A DNA stretch of 64,000 nucleotides, taken from Posidoniimonas corsicana (GTDB taxonomy: Bacteria; Planctomycetota; Planctomycetia; Pirellulales; Lacipirellulaceae). This document shows, piece after piece, positions 37,858-45,766 of this stretch (its first letter is position 1; every line of letters begins with the position of its first letter). The notes under the pieces were generated by a model. The model had not been told where the DNA came from. It searched no databases and saw only the letters and a list, made by a program, of their open reading frames with translations. The DNA lies in the NCBI RefSeq assembly GCF_007859765.1, contig NZ_SIHJ01000001.1, positions 3,885,156-3,949,155 on the forward strand, read 5' to 3'. The position numbers were made by a program, and so were the translations under genes.

Positions 37858-39075
37858 TCACAGCTCAAGATTCTCGATCACGTTGACAAGGATGTCGCAC
37901 CCTTCCTGGACCTCGGCGTCGGTGAGGGTCATGGCCGGCAGCAGCCGGATGACCGTGCCCTGGGTGCAGTTGATGAGCAGGCCGCGTTCCATGCACTGCT
38001 GCACGACCTGGGACCCGTCGACCGACAGCTCCAGGCCGATCATCAGGCCGCACGCCCGCAGCTCCTCGACGTACGGCAGCTTGTCGACCAGCGGCTGCAG
38101 GCGGGCGGCGAAGGCGTCGCTGATCTGACTGGCGCGGCCCAGCAGGTTTTCTTCCTCGATGGTCTCGATCGTGGCGATGCCGGCCGCCGCAGCGATGGGG
38201 TTGCCGCCGAACGTCGACGCGTGCATGCCGGGCCGCAGGCTGGGGGCGATCTCGGCCGTGGTCAGCAGGGCGCCGCCGGCGACCCCGCCGCACAGGCTCT
38301 TGGCCAACGTGATCACGTCCGGCGTAACGCCCCCGTCCCCCAGTGACGCGTGCTGGTAGGCGAACCACTCGCCGGTGCGGCCGCAGCCGGCCTGCACCTC
38401 GTCGAACGCCAGCACCAGGCCGTTCTCGTCGGCGATCTCCCGCAGGCCCTGCAGGAAGCCCTCGGGCGGGATCCGCACGCCGCCCTCGCCCTGGATCGGC
38501 TCGATCAAGATGCCGGCGGTCTCGTCGTCGACCAGTTCGCGGACGGCGTCGAGGTCGCCGAACGGGGCGTAGGTGAAGCCGGCCATCAGCGGGCCCAGGC
38601 CCTCGTGGTACTTGGGCTGCGCGGTCGCCGTGACGGCGCCGATGGTGCGGCCGTGGAAGCCGCCCTGGAAGGTGATGATCTTGTACCGCTCGGCCGGCGT
38701 GTGCAGGCGGATCAGCTTGATGGCCGCCTCGTTGGCCTCGGCGCCGGAGTTACAGAAGAACGCCTTGCCGCCGAAGCTCCGCTCGCTGAGCATCTTCGCC
38801 CAGCGGCCCTGGGCCTCGGTGTACCAGGTGTTGGGCACGTGGATCAGCTTGGCGACCTGGTCCTGAACCGCCTTCACGACCTTCGGCGGGCAGTGCCCCA
38901 GGAGGTTGCACCCCCAACCGGGGAACAAGTCCAGGTAGGCGCGGCCCTGATCGTCCCACACGCGGCTCCCCTCGCCACGCTCCAAACAGACCGGGTACCG
39001 GCCGTAGTTGGGGATGACCGCCTCGTCGAAGAGGGCGGCGGTTTGCTCGGACATCGATTGGGTAGTAGCGGTCAT
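37858..39075 (-). CDS. argD: Acetylornithine aminotransferase
   Basis: 405 residues. Class III aminotransferase: [42 protein letters not shown], the PLP-anchoring region [39 protein letters not shown] with the lysine, and [17 protein letters not shown]. It makes N-acetylornithine in arginine synthesis (and possibly succinyl-diaminopimelate transamination). Its only apparent ribosome-binding word, GAGG, is formed by the outer end of the cassette repeat upstream. Confidence 0.95.
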   Translation of the reverse strand: MTATTQSMSEQTAALFDEAVIPNYGRYPVCLERGEGSRVWDDQGRAYLDLFPGWGCNLLGHCPPKVVKAVQDQVAKLIHVPNTWYTEAQGRWAKMLSERSFGGKAFFCNSGAEANEAAIKLIRLHTPAERYKIITFQGGFHGRTIGAVTATAQPKYHEGLGPLMAGFTYAPFGDLDAVRELVDDETAGILIEPIQGEGGVRIPPEGFLQGLREIADENGLVLAFDEVQAGCGRTGEWFAYQHASLGDGGVTPDVITLAKSLCGGVAGGALLTTAEIAPSLRPGMHASTFGGNPIAAAAGIATIETIEEENLLGRASQISDAFAARLQPLVDKLPYVEELRACGLMIGLELSVDGSQVVQQCMERGLLINCTQGTVIRLLPAMTLTDAEVQEGCDILVNVIENLEL

Positions 39076-39086
39076 TGTCGGATTGC

Positions 39087-39581
39087 CTCACGCAGAGACG
39101 CAAAGGCGCAGAGGAAACTGGGGGTTAGTTCTCAGGTAAGTTGTTCGCAATTCTTGAAATGCCGTCTTTCATCAATTCCGTATTGAAGTTCAGGAGCAAA
39201 CCGAGAGGCTTCTTCATGAGCTTCAAGTAGGTGAGGAGCTGCTTCTTATGGACCCCGGTGATCGCTTCGGTGGACTTGATCTCGACAATCACGGAGTCTT
39301 CAACGATCAGATCGAGCCGATATCCCTCGTCAAACCTGATCCCGCGAAACTCGATGGGAACGGGAACCTGCCGCCGCACTTCGAGTCCGCGCTGCTTGAG
39401 TTCATGGGCAAGAACTACCTCGTACACCGACTCAAGCAGCCCCGGCCCGACCTCACGATGTACTACTAGCGCCGCGTCAACGATTTCTCCGCTAATTCCA
39501 TTGAGTCGATCAGCATGCACCGCTCAAACCCTGGATCTCGAGCCGCTAGCTGTCCTCTGCGTCTCCGCGACTCTGCGTGAG
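39087..39581. mobile_element. GxxExxY cassette with 29-bp imperfect terminal inverted repeats
   Basis: The left end 39087-39115 begins CTCACGCAGAG and finishes CGCAGAGGA; the right end 39553-39581 is its reverse complement with four mismatches in 29. Between them is a single GxxExxY gene. The cassette begins 11 bases upstream of the argD ATG and ends 3 bases before the argB stop, filling the whole spacer of the operon. No target duplication was found. CTGCGTCTCCGCG-type repeats around GxxExxY genes are known to me from other genomes, but I cannot verify how general this is. Confidence 0.65.
39125..39520 (-). CDS. GxxExxY family protein with PD-(D/E)xK nuclease-like core
   Basis: 131 residues. 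The name-giving motif GLLESVY is at 27-33 (GPGLLESVYEVVLAHELKQRGL). A nuclease-like core follows: D70 in YRLDLIV, then E80 and K82 in VIVEIKS, spaced as in PD-(D/E)xK enzymes. A C-terminal QLLTYLKLMKKPLGLLLNFN segment completes the fold. The family is multi-copy in many genomes and its role is not established. It reads in the same direction as the arginine genes. Confidence 0.88.
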   Translation of the reverse strand: MHADRLNGISGEIVDAALVVHREVGPGLLESVYEVVLAHELKQRGLEVRRQVPVPIEFRGIRFDEGYRLDLIVEDSVIVEIKSTEAITGVHKKQLLTYLKLMKKPLGLLLNFNTELMKDGISRIANNLPEN

Positions 39582-39584
39582 ACC

Positions 39585-40487
39585 CTAAACTGCCGCCGCC
39601 GGTTCGCCGATTATTTCGGTCCCCACGCCCGTGTTCGTGTAGACCTCCAGCAGCAGCGAGTGCCGCAGGCGGCCGTCGATGATGTGGATCTTGCGGACGC
39701 CCTTCTCCAGGGTGGCCAGGCAGGCCTCGACCTTGGGGATCATGCCGCTGGCGATCACGCCGCTGGAGATCAGCTCGCGGGCCTTCTGGGCGTTGAGCGT
39801 GTGGATCAGCGAGTCGGGGTCGTCCTTGTCCTGGCGGACGCCGTTCACGTCGCTCAGGAAGACCAGCTTCTCGGCGCCCACCGCCTGGGCGACCGCCATG
39901 GCGGCCGTGTCGGCGTTGACGTTGTACTTGTTCCCGGCTTCGTCGACGCACATCGATGGGATCACCGGCACCTGGCCGGCGTAGCACAGGTTGTCGATGA
40001 TGTCGCGGTCGACGCGGGTCACCTGGCCGACGTGGCCCAGGTCGACCGGCTGCCCGTCCTCGCCGTCGAGCGTGATCCGCTCGCCGAACAGCACGTTGTT
40101 GTCCGACTCGCCGACAAAGTTGAGCGGCATCGCGCGGCCGCCGAAGGCCTCGATCTGCTCGGCGATCGACTCGTTGATCTGGCCCGCCAACACCTTCTCG
40201 ACGATGGCCAGCGTGGCGTCGTCCGTGTAGCGGCGGCCCTGCACAAAGTTGGGCTCGATGCCCGCCTCGGCCATGGCGCGGCTGATCGCGGCGCCGCCGC
40301 CGTGCACGACGATCGGCCGCATGCCGACCGTTTCCATGAACACGATGTCCACCAGCAGGTGCCGCAGCGCGTCCTCGTCCTCCATGACGCTGCCGCCGAG
40401 CTTGATCACGGTGACCTTGTCGCGGAACTCGCGGATCCAGCCCATCGCCTCGATCAGGGTGTCGGCCTTTTCGATCGCTGCTTGCAT
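39585..40487 (-). CDS. argB: Acetylglutamate kinase
   Basis: 300 residues from the ATG at 40487 ([35 protein letters not shown]). It phosphorylates N-acetylglutamate, the usual point of feedback control by arginine. Amino-acid-kinase signatures are [52 protein letters not shown] and [17 protein letters not shown]. It is the first gene of the argB-argD-argF operon. Confidence 0.96.
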   Translation of the reverse strand: MQAAIEKADTLIEAMGWIREFRDKVTVIKLGGSVMEDEDALRHLLVDIVFMETVGMRPIVVHGGGAAISRAMAEAGIEPNFVQGRRYTDDATLAIVEKVLAGQINESIAEQIEAFGGRAMPLNFVGESDNNVLFGERITLDGEDGQPVDLGHVGQVTRVDRDIIDNLCYAGQVPVIPSMCVDEAGNKYNVNADTAAMAVAQAVGAEKLVFLSDVNGVRQDKDDPDSLIHTLNAQKARELISSGVIASGMIPKVEACLATLEKGVRKIHIIDGRLRHSLLLEVYTNTGVGTEIIGEPAAAV

Positions 40488-40548
40488 GGGTCGCTCGGGC
40501 GGAAAGTCTGCGAGGGGGTCGTGGCGCCTGGGATCGGGAGAATCCCGC

Positions 40549-40577
40549 AATATAAGGCCCCCGGGGACCCAGGTCTA
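40549..40577 (-). promoter_or_regulatory. Candidate promoter of the arginine operon
   Basis: On the minus strand TAGACC, a 17-bp spacer, then TATATT (40554-40549). Transcription would begin near 40542, 55 bases before argB. Confidence 0.45.
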
Positions 40578-40700
40578 GCAGCGGCGCCCACGCCGGCGGG
40601 CGCCGCGGCCGCCGGTGTCGCGGGCCGGCGGGCGGCGATATACTACCGCCAGAGCGGCCCCGCCGGGCCGCGGAACCTCTATCAACCGCCCTGCCCTGCT

Positions 40701-41039
40701 ATGCCGACCAAGACCGAACTGTACAACGAAGCCGACAAGCTCAAGGACGCCGGGGACCTGGACGGCGCGGCGGCCAAGCTGCAGGAGATCCTGGCCGACG
40801 ACGCCGATTACGCCCTGGCGCACTCCGCCCTGGCGGTCGTGCTGCAGCGGTCCGGCAAGCACGCCGAGGCGATCGAGCACGCCAAGAAGGTCTGCGAGCT
40901 GGAGCCGAGCGACCCCTTCAGCTTCACCGCCCTGTCGGTCACCTACCAGCGGGCCTACGCCGGCACCGACGAGATGAGCTACATCCCGCTGGCGGAAGAG
41001 GCCATGGAACGCAGCCGCCAGCTGCAGATGGGCCACTGA
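40701..41039 (+). CDS. Small tetratricopeptide-repeat protein
   Basis: 112 residues from ATG 40701 (MPTKTELYNEADKLKDAGDLDGAAAKLQEIL). Two to three TPR units are visible (DYALAHSALAVVLQRSGKHAEAIEHAKKVCELEPSDPFSFTALSVTYQRAY). There is no signal peptide, so it acts in the cytoplasm, presumably as a protein-binding adaptor. TATACT at 40639-40644 is a likely -10 element 57 bases before the start. Confidence 0.85.
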   Translation: MPTKTELYNEADKLKDAGDLDGAAAKLQEILADDADYALAHSALAVVLQRSGKHAEAIEHAKKVCELEPSDPFSFTALSVTYQRAYAGTDEMSYIPLAEEAMERSRQLQMGH

Positions 41040-41261
41040 TCGCAGTGCGCCAGCGGGTGCCCTGCCCGTAAAACCGGCCCCGTGGGTCCTCTTGCGGCCT
41101 GTAGTAATGGCGCCGGTTTTGACGATAATGGACGTCAGGCATTCTCAGCCAGCCGCCCGCAGCCGCGGAAGCCGCGACGTGGTTAGCTAGGATTGAACGA
41201 GGGCCCGCGCGTTGGCGGCCCTGGATTCCGTGTGTGTTTCTACGAGAGGATGGGAAGCAAA

Positions 41262-41726
41262 ATGATGATCCGAACTCGCATGCTGACCCTCGCCGCTGTC
41301 GGACTGATGGGCGTCGCGGCGAGCACCCACGCTCAGCCCACGCCCGCCGAGGAGCAGGCGCTGCCCGCCGCCCCCACGGCCGAGGCGCCGAGCATCGTCG
41401 AATACGCCGAGCCGGCCGCGCCCGCCATCGAGTGCTGCCCGATCGGGGTGGTCCGCGAGGTGGCGACCCTGTCGGCCAAGAAGAAGTACCGCTGCTACGG
41501 CGCGCCGATCAAGCAGGTGCTGTGCGTCGACAACCCGGCCGACTGCTACTGCAAGCACTTCGCGGTGCCGGTGTGCGTGCCGAGCTGCTGCACCGGCGAG
41601 CCGGTCTGCTGCGACTCCCGCTCCGGCCTGCTGGGCCGCGGCTACGTCACCTACCGCTGGCCCTGCGGCTTCGAGGCGACCATCGCCTTCCGCGTCCACG
41701 GCGGCGTGATCATCACGTACCGCTGA
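41262..41726 (+). CDS. Secreted cysteine-rich protein of unknown function
   Basis: About 154 residues from ATG 41262 (an ATG at 41250 is also possible). A signal peptide (MMIRTRMLTLAAVGLMGVAASTHAQ) leads to a Pro/Ala/Glu stretch and then a domain with twelve cysteines in about 65 residues, several in CC or CYC pairs (IECCPIG, DCYCKHF, VPSCCTGEPVCCDS). The tail (FEATIAFRVHGGVIITYR) is a beta hairpin in character. I do not recognise the family. Disulfides in the periplasm or metal binding are possible. Confidence 0.75.
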   Translation: MMIRTRMLTLAAVGLMGVAASTHAQPTPAEEQALPAAPTAEAPSIVEYAEPAAPAIECCPIGVVREVATLSAKKKYRCYGAPIKQVLCVDNPADCYCKHFAVPVCVPSCCTGEPVCCDSRSGLLGRGYVTYRWPCGFEATIAFRVHGGVIITYR

Positions 41727-41752
41727 GCGGCGGCACTACGGCTTGGAAACAG

Positions 41753-41787
41753 AAAGCCCCGGGGGACCGCCTCCGGGGCTTTTTTAT
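41753..41787 (+). terminator. Intrinsic terminator
   Basis: AAAGCCCCGG pairs with CCGGGGCTTT around a GGGACCGCCT loop and runs into six T residues. It stands about 30 bases after the cysteine-rich gene. The A-rich start of the stem lets it also serve the SPFH gene coming from the other side. Confidence 0.85.
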
Positions 41788-41813
41788 GCGCGGCGCCGCG
41801 GCGCCTCGTTCAC

Positions 41814-43400
41814 TTACTCGGCCTGCTTGCCGACCATCGAGTCGAGCATGGTGCCGATCAGGGCGGTGGTCTCGGCGGACTGGGCGCCGCCCTCACCGCC
41901 GACCACCATCACCCGCGGCGTCACGGTGATGTTGTTCTCGCCGACCACCTTCAGCACCTCGACCAGGGCCGCGTTGCCCTTGCCGATCTGCTCGGCAATC
42001 AGCTGGTAGGCGTTGGCCTGGGCCTCGGCCTTGATGCGCACCGCCTCGGCGTCGGCGCCGGCCTCGATGATCTTCCGCTCCTTCTCCTGCTCGGAGATCT
42101 GCACGCCGTACTTGGCGGTCGCCAGGCGTTTCTCTTCCTCGGCCTCCTGCTCGGTGCGGGTCAGCTCCTTCTGCTGCTCGGCGGCGCGCTGCTGCTCCTG
42201 GATGGTCTCCTGCTCCTGGATCGCGATCTCGCGTTTGGTCTGGGTCTCGAGGAGCGGGCCGAGGGTCTTCTCGTCGCCCACGTCGCCGATCCGCACCGCG
42301 GTGACCGTGGCGCCAATCTTGGTCATCTCGTCCTGCAGCATCTTCAGCGACTGGCTCTCCTGCTGAGAGCGCTGCTGCACGTAGTCCAGCGCCTTCACCC
42401 CCTCGGCGTTGTTGCGGAAAATGGCCCGCACGGCCGAGTTCATCACGCTCCGCAGCCCGTCTTTGTCGTCGCCGACGGTGGCGACCAGGAGCGGCGCGCT
42501 GTCGGGCTCAATCTCGTACTCCACCCTCACGTCCACGGGGAAGGTGAAGCCGTCCGACGTGCGGACGATGATCTCGCTCTCCTCGTGGATCCCCGAGCCG
42601 GCCACGGTGGCGTCGGTGTACCGGACCACCTGCTTGCGGGTGGAGATCTCCGTGACCTCGAACGCGTCGGTGTTCAGGTAGTACTGCCCCGGCTTGAGCG
42701 GCTCGCGCCAGATGCCGCGCTGGCCCTTCGACACCAGCCGCGCCAGGCGGCCGGTCTGCCGGTTGCCCTCGTCGTCGGTCGGCGGCGCCGGCCGGTCGCC
42801 GACGTTGGACTTCACCACGCCCACGGTCGCTTTGGCGATGGTGGTGATGTCCGCCTGGACAACTTCAAACAGCTTGGTGTTGACTCGGTAGGAGGCCGGC
42901 CGCAGCACGGTGGTCTGCGGGCCCTTGTAGCCATCGCCGGTGGTGAGGAAGTACTCGGCGTCGGTCATGCGGCCCTCGACCTCCTCGGCCCACTCGGGCG
43001 CGTAGGTGGTGTCGGGCGGCAGGGGGCGGCCGTCACGGGCGTTGATGATGCCGACCTTGCCGGCCGGGATCTGCACCAGGCCCTCTTCTTCGATGTCGTA
43101 CACGCCGGGCCAGTACCACAGGTGCCAGCCGGGCGGCAGCACCTCGGCCTGGGGGCCCATCTCGCCGTTGGTGGCGATGATCTTGCCGGGCGGTAGGGCC
43201 GCGACGCCGAACCGCTTGGTCACCATGCCGGCCGCGTCCTCCGGCACGTACCGGAACGACGCCAGCGTGAAGCCAATGGCCAGGGCCACCAGCGCCAGCC
43301 CGAACGCGCCGAACCGCAGGTCGGCCCGGGGCGCCTTCACGCCGCCCACCACCAGCATAATGGCCAGGGCGATACCGCCGATGAGGAAGATTGCCGACAT
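41814..43400 (-). CDS. SPFH/Band 7 (flotillin-like) membrane protein
   Basis: 528 residues. Two N-terminal transmembrane helices (about 4-20 and 30-47) are followed by a Band 7 domain (EDAAGMVTKRFGVAALPPGKIIA ... SDGFTFPVDVRVEYEIEPDSAP) with an insert of some 150 residues, then a long Glu/Gln/Ala-rich coiled coil (QTKREIAIQEQETIQEQQRAAEQQKELTRTEQEAEEEKRLA) and a short hydrophobic end. Such proteins oligomerise in membrane microdomains. AAGG upstream is consistent with the ATG at 43400. No NfeD partner lies next to it. Confidence 0.88.
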   Translation of the reverse strand: MSAIFLIGGIALAIMLVVGGVKAPRADLRFGAFGLALVALAIGFTLASFRYVPEDAAGMVTKRFGVAALPPGKIIATNGEMGPQAEVLPPGWHLWYWPGVYDIEEEGLVQIPAGKVGIINARDGRPLPPDTTYAPEWAEEVEGRMTDAEYFLTTGDGYKGPQTTVLRPASYRVNTKLFEVVQADITTIAKATVGVVKSNVGDRPAPPTDDEGNRQTGRLARLVSKGQRGIWREPLKPGQYYLNTDAFEVTEISTRKQVVRYTDATVAGSGIHEESEIIVRTSDGFTFPVDVRVEYEIEPDSAPLLVATVGDDKDGLRSVMNSAVRAIFRNNAEGVKALDYVQQRSQQESQSLKMLQDEMTKIGATVTAVRIGDVGDEKTLGPLLETQTKREIAIQEQETIQEQQRAAEQQKELTRTEQEAEEEKRLATAKYGVQISEQEKERKIIEAGADAEAVRIKAEAQANAYQLIAEQIGKGNAALVEVLKVVGENNITVTPRVMVVGGEGGAQSAETTALIGTMLDSMVGKQAE

Positions 43401-43555
43401 GCCGAGTCTCGCCTTTCGCTAGTTGGTGTGCTGACCGCCGCCCTGGTGAACCAGGAAGGCCCCGCGTGGGTCGCTTGCTAAGGGTACGTCCCACTGAGCG
43501 GTTCCCGGCCGGCTTATTCGCCGCCCGGCCGCCGATCTTGCCCCGCCGCGGTCGT

Positions 43556-43584
43556 TTGACAGCCCCGCCGGGGCGGGGTAGCCT
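43556..43584 (+). promoter_or_regulatory. Candidate promoter of the cimA leader
   Basis: TTGACA (43556-43561), a 17-bp spacer that is itself a GC palindrome (GCCCCGCCGGGGCGGGG), then TAGCCT (43579-43584), which keeps the three most conserved -10 bases. Transcription would begin near 43591, 32 bases before the leader peptide. A second TTGACA at 43585 has no fitting -10. Confidence 0.5.
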
Positions 43585-43622
43585 TTGACAAACGCCATCC
43601 AACCTCTGGAACCGGAACAGCC

Positions 43623-43691
43623 GTGCCCCCCGCCGCCCCACAGCCGACGATTGTCGGGATTATTGTGATTACCCAGGAGCAGCGGCCTTAG
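43623..43691 (+). CDS. Leader peptide of the cimA attenuator, Ile/Val-rich
   Basis: A 22-codon frame from GTG (GGAA five bases upstream) to TAG. Its core reads TIVGIIVIT, encoded ACG ATT GTC GGG ATT ATT GTG ATT ACC, so four of nine codons are isoleucine and all four are ATT, whereas neighbouring genes nearly always use ATC. The stop codon lies within the antiterminator segment. The next gene makes citramalate for isoleucine synthesis, so ribosome stalling at these codons when charged tRNA-Ile is scarce would be meaningful. No homology evidence was available. Confidence 0.65.
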   Translation: MPPAAPQPTIVGIIVITQEQRP

Positions 43692-43734
43692 GGCGGTTTG
43701 GCGGATAACGTTACAATCCACAGCCCCAAGGCCG
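43683..43734 (+). promoter_or_regulatory. Antiterminator pairing of the cimA attenuator
   Basis: CGGCCTTAGGG (43683-43693) can pair with CCCCAAGGCCG (43724-43734) at 10 of 11 positions. The second segment is also the left arm of the terminator, so the two structures exclude each other. CCGCCC (43633-43638) can in turn pair with GGGCGG (43691-43696), giving the classic segment 1:2 pause hairpin. Confidence 0.65.
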
Positions 43735-43756
43735 AAAACGGTCTTGGGGTTTTTTT
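43724..43756 (+). terminator. Intrinsic terminator of the cimA attenuator
   Basis: CCCCAAGGCCG, loop AAAA, CGGTCTTGGGG: an 11-bp stem with a single G-U pair, followed by seven T residues. It begins 33 bases after the leader-peptide stop and 78 bases before the cimA ATG; no larger gene precedes it on this strand, so it terminates the leader itself. Confidence 0.9.
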
Positions 43757-43767
43757 ATTGGCTTTCG

Positions 43768-43833
43768 GCTGTCGGCTATTGGCTGTCGGCCTTACCGAAG
43801 CCAGCCATCAGCCGACAGCCAACAGCCGATAGC
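43768..43833. repeat. 23-bp inverted repeat ending at the cimA start codon
   Basis: Arms 43768-43790 and 43811-43833 (GCTGTCGGCTATTGGC... against its complement) match at 21 of 23 positions, one mismatch being a G-U in RNA. The loop is 20 bases. The right arm ends one base before the ATG, leaving no ribosome-binding sequence, so translation may depend on structure. The same CGGCTGT words stand next to the argF start. Confidence 0.7.
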
Positions 43834-43834
43834 T

Positions 43835-45409
43835 ATGCAACGCATCGAAATCTACGACACCACCCTCCGCGACGGCGCCCAGGGCGAGGGCGTGAACTTC
43901 TCGCTGGACGACAAGGTGCTCATCGCCCGGCGGCTGGACGAGGTGGGGGTCGACTTCATCGAGGGGGGCTACCCGCTCTCCAACCCCAAGGACGCCGAGT
44001 TCTTCCAGCGCATCGCGGCCGAGCCGCTCGCCAACAGCCAGGTGTGCGCGTTCGGCATGACCCGCCGCCGCGGCATGACGCCGGCCGAGGACCCGGGCAT
44101 GAAGTCGCTGATGGACTCCCAGGCGCCGGTGATCACCATCGTCGGCAAGACCAGCGCGTTCCACGTCGAGGAGGTGCTGCGGGTCAGCGAGCAGGAGAAC
44201 ATCGACATGATCGCCGAGACCATCGCCTACTTCGTGGGCGAGGGCCGTCGGGTGATCTACGACGCCGAGCACTGCTTCGACGGGCTGAAGCTCAACGAGG
44301 AGTACGGCCTCAAGACGCTCAAGGCCGCCGCCGACGCCGGCGCGATGCGGATCGTCATGTGCGACACCAACGGCGGCACGATGCCCGAGGAGATCGCCCG
44401 CTATGTGAATCTGGTGGCCGGGGCGGTCGACAAGCCGGTCGGCATCCACACGCACAACGACTGCGAGCTGGCGGTGGCCAACAGCCTGGCCGGCGTCGAC
44501 GCCGGCGCCACGCACGTGCAGGGCACCATCAACGGCTTCGGCGAGCGGTGCGGCAACGCCGACCTGATCAGTGTGATGGCCAACCTGGCGCTCAAGAAGC
44601 AGGGCTACGAAGTCTTGGGGGGCGCCCAAACGGACCACCTGACCGAGTTGTCGCGCTACGTGTACGAGATCGCCAACATGGGCTACCGCACCAGCCAGCC
44701 GTTCGTGGGCGCCAGCGCGTTCGCCCACAAGGGCGGCATGCACGTGCACGCCGTGAACCGCGTGGCGCACAGCTACGAGCACATCCCGCCGGAGAGCGTC
44801 GGCAACGAGCGGCGGGTGCTGGTGAGCGAGCTGTCGGGCCGCTCCAACATCCTGGCAATGGCGACCAAGCTCAACCTGCAGGAGGACAAGGAGCTGATGG
44901 ACCGCATCCTGCGGGAGGTGGTCGAGCTGGAGAACCAGGGCTACCAGTTCGAGGCGGCCGAGGCGTCGTTCGCGCTGCTGGTGCAGCGGATCGCCGGCAC
45001 GTTCGCGCCGCACTTCGAGCTGGTGAAGTACCACGCGTCGACCGAGAGCCGCGGCGGCTCGCCACTCACCGAGGCGACCGTCAAGCTGCTGGTCGACGAC
45101 GAGGTACAGCACCGCGTGGCCGAGGGCGACGGCCCCATCAACGCGCTGGACGGCGCGCTCCGCAAGGCGCTAAAGGGTCGCTTCCCGGCGCTCCAGCAGA
45201 TGCAGCTGGTCGACTACAAGGTCCGCGTGATCAACAGCGAGGCCGCCACCGCGGCCAGTGTCCGCGTGATCATCGAGTCCCGCGACGCCGACGGCGAAAC
45301 CTGGGGCACCGTGGGCGTGAACGAGAACATCATCCAAGCCAGCTGGGACGCCCTGGTCGACAGCTTCGAGTACAAGCTGGCCAAGGAAAGCCGGGCGGCT
45401 GGCGGCTAG
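43835..45409 (+). CDS. cimA: Citramalate synthase (2-isopropylmalate synthase family)
   Basis: 524 residues. The DRE-TIM barrel begins IEIYDTTLRDGAQGEGVNFS and shows GVDFIEGGYPLSNPKD, the HTHNDCELAVANSL metal site and GTINGFGERCGNADL. The C-terminal regulatory domain is present (GPINALDGALRKALKGRFPALQQMQLVDYKVRVINSEAATAASVRV). GYPLSNPKD and the length are those of the CimA branch that condenses pyruvate and acetyl-CoA to citramalate, the threonine-independent route to isoleucine. The ATG lacks a Shine-Dalgarno word and stands against a large inverted repeat. An attenuator-like leader precedes it. Confidence 0.93.
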   Translation: MQRIEIYDTTLRDGAQGEGVNFSLDDKVLIARRLDEVGVDFIEGGYPLSNPKDAEFFQRIAAEPLANSQVCAFGMTRRRGMTPAEDPGMKSLMDSQAPVITIVGKTSAFHVEEVLRVSEQENIDMIAETIAYFVGEGRRVIYDAEHCFDGLKLNEEYGLKTLKAAADAGAMRIVMCDTNGGTMPEEIARYVNLVAGAVDKPVGIHTHNDCELAVANSLAGVDAGATHVQGTINGFGERCGNADLISVMANLALKKQGYEVLGGAQTDHLTELSRYVYEIANMGYRTSQPFVGASAFAHKGGMHVHAVNRVAHSYEHIPPESVGNERRVLVSELSGRSNILAMATKLNLQEDKELMDRILREVVELENQGYQFEAAEASFALLVQRIAGTFAPHFELVKYHASTESRGGSPLTEATVKLLVDDEVQHRVAEGDGPINALDGALRKALKGRFPALQQMQLVDYKVRVINSEAATAASVRVIIESRDADGETWGTVGVNENIIQASWDALVDSFEYKLAKESRAAGG

Positions 45410-45766
45410 TCGAAGCCGTTAGGTATGGAACCACAAAGGGCACAAAGGACACCAAGACGAGGCTCTTCGCGGCCCCACTTGGTGTCCTTCGTGGTGAAAA
45501 CGCCCCCGGCACCCGCGCAACCACAAAGTCACAAGGCACTGATTCACAGAGTAGTACGCCTGCTGCTTTGTGCCTTCGTGCCTTCGTGCCTTTGTGGTTA
45601 GTCCCTTCCCCGCCAGCCGGACAGTCGCGCCCCGGCGAACCAATGTGATCTCCGTGCCCTCTGTGGTGAAAGCCGGCCGCTTGGCGGCGCCCTCGCCCAG
45701 GCCCGGGCAATCCTGGTATCCTGTCCGTTTTCCTGAGCCCGTCATCTCGCCCGTAATCTGCGTCCC
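45410..45766. repeat. Cluster of ACCACAAAGGCAC-type inverted repeats
   Basis: 357 bases without a gene. ACAAAGGACACCAAG (45442-45456) faces its near-complement at 45478-45492 (14 of 15). AACCACAAAG (45519-45528) faces CTTTGTGGTT (45590-45599) perfectly, with GTGCCTTCG tandemly repeated inside the right arm. A third, poorer copy (CCTCTGTGGTGAAAG) is near 45659. This looks like several nested copies of one miniature repeat. Confidence 0.65.

Noticed and set aside
39231-40700. Long plus-strand frame leading into the TPR protein
   Set aside because: It lies antisense to argB and the GxxExxY gene and has no family resemblance; the TPR protein begins at ATG 40701 just after a -10-like element.
43591-43757. 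T-box riboswitch for the cimA leader
   Set aside because: No AGGGTGG-type T-box core precedes the terminator; the short Ile-rich frame with alternative pairing explains the structure better.
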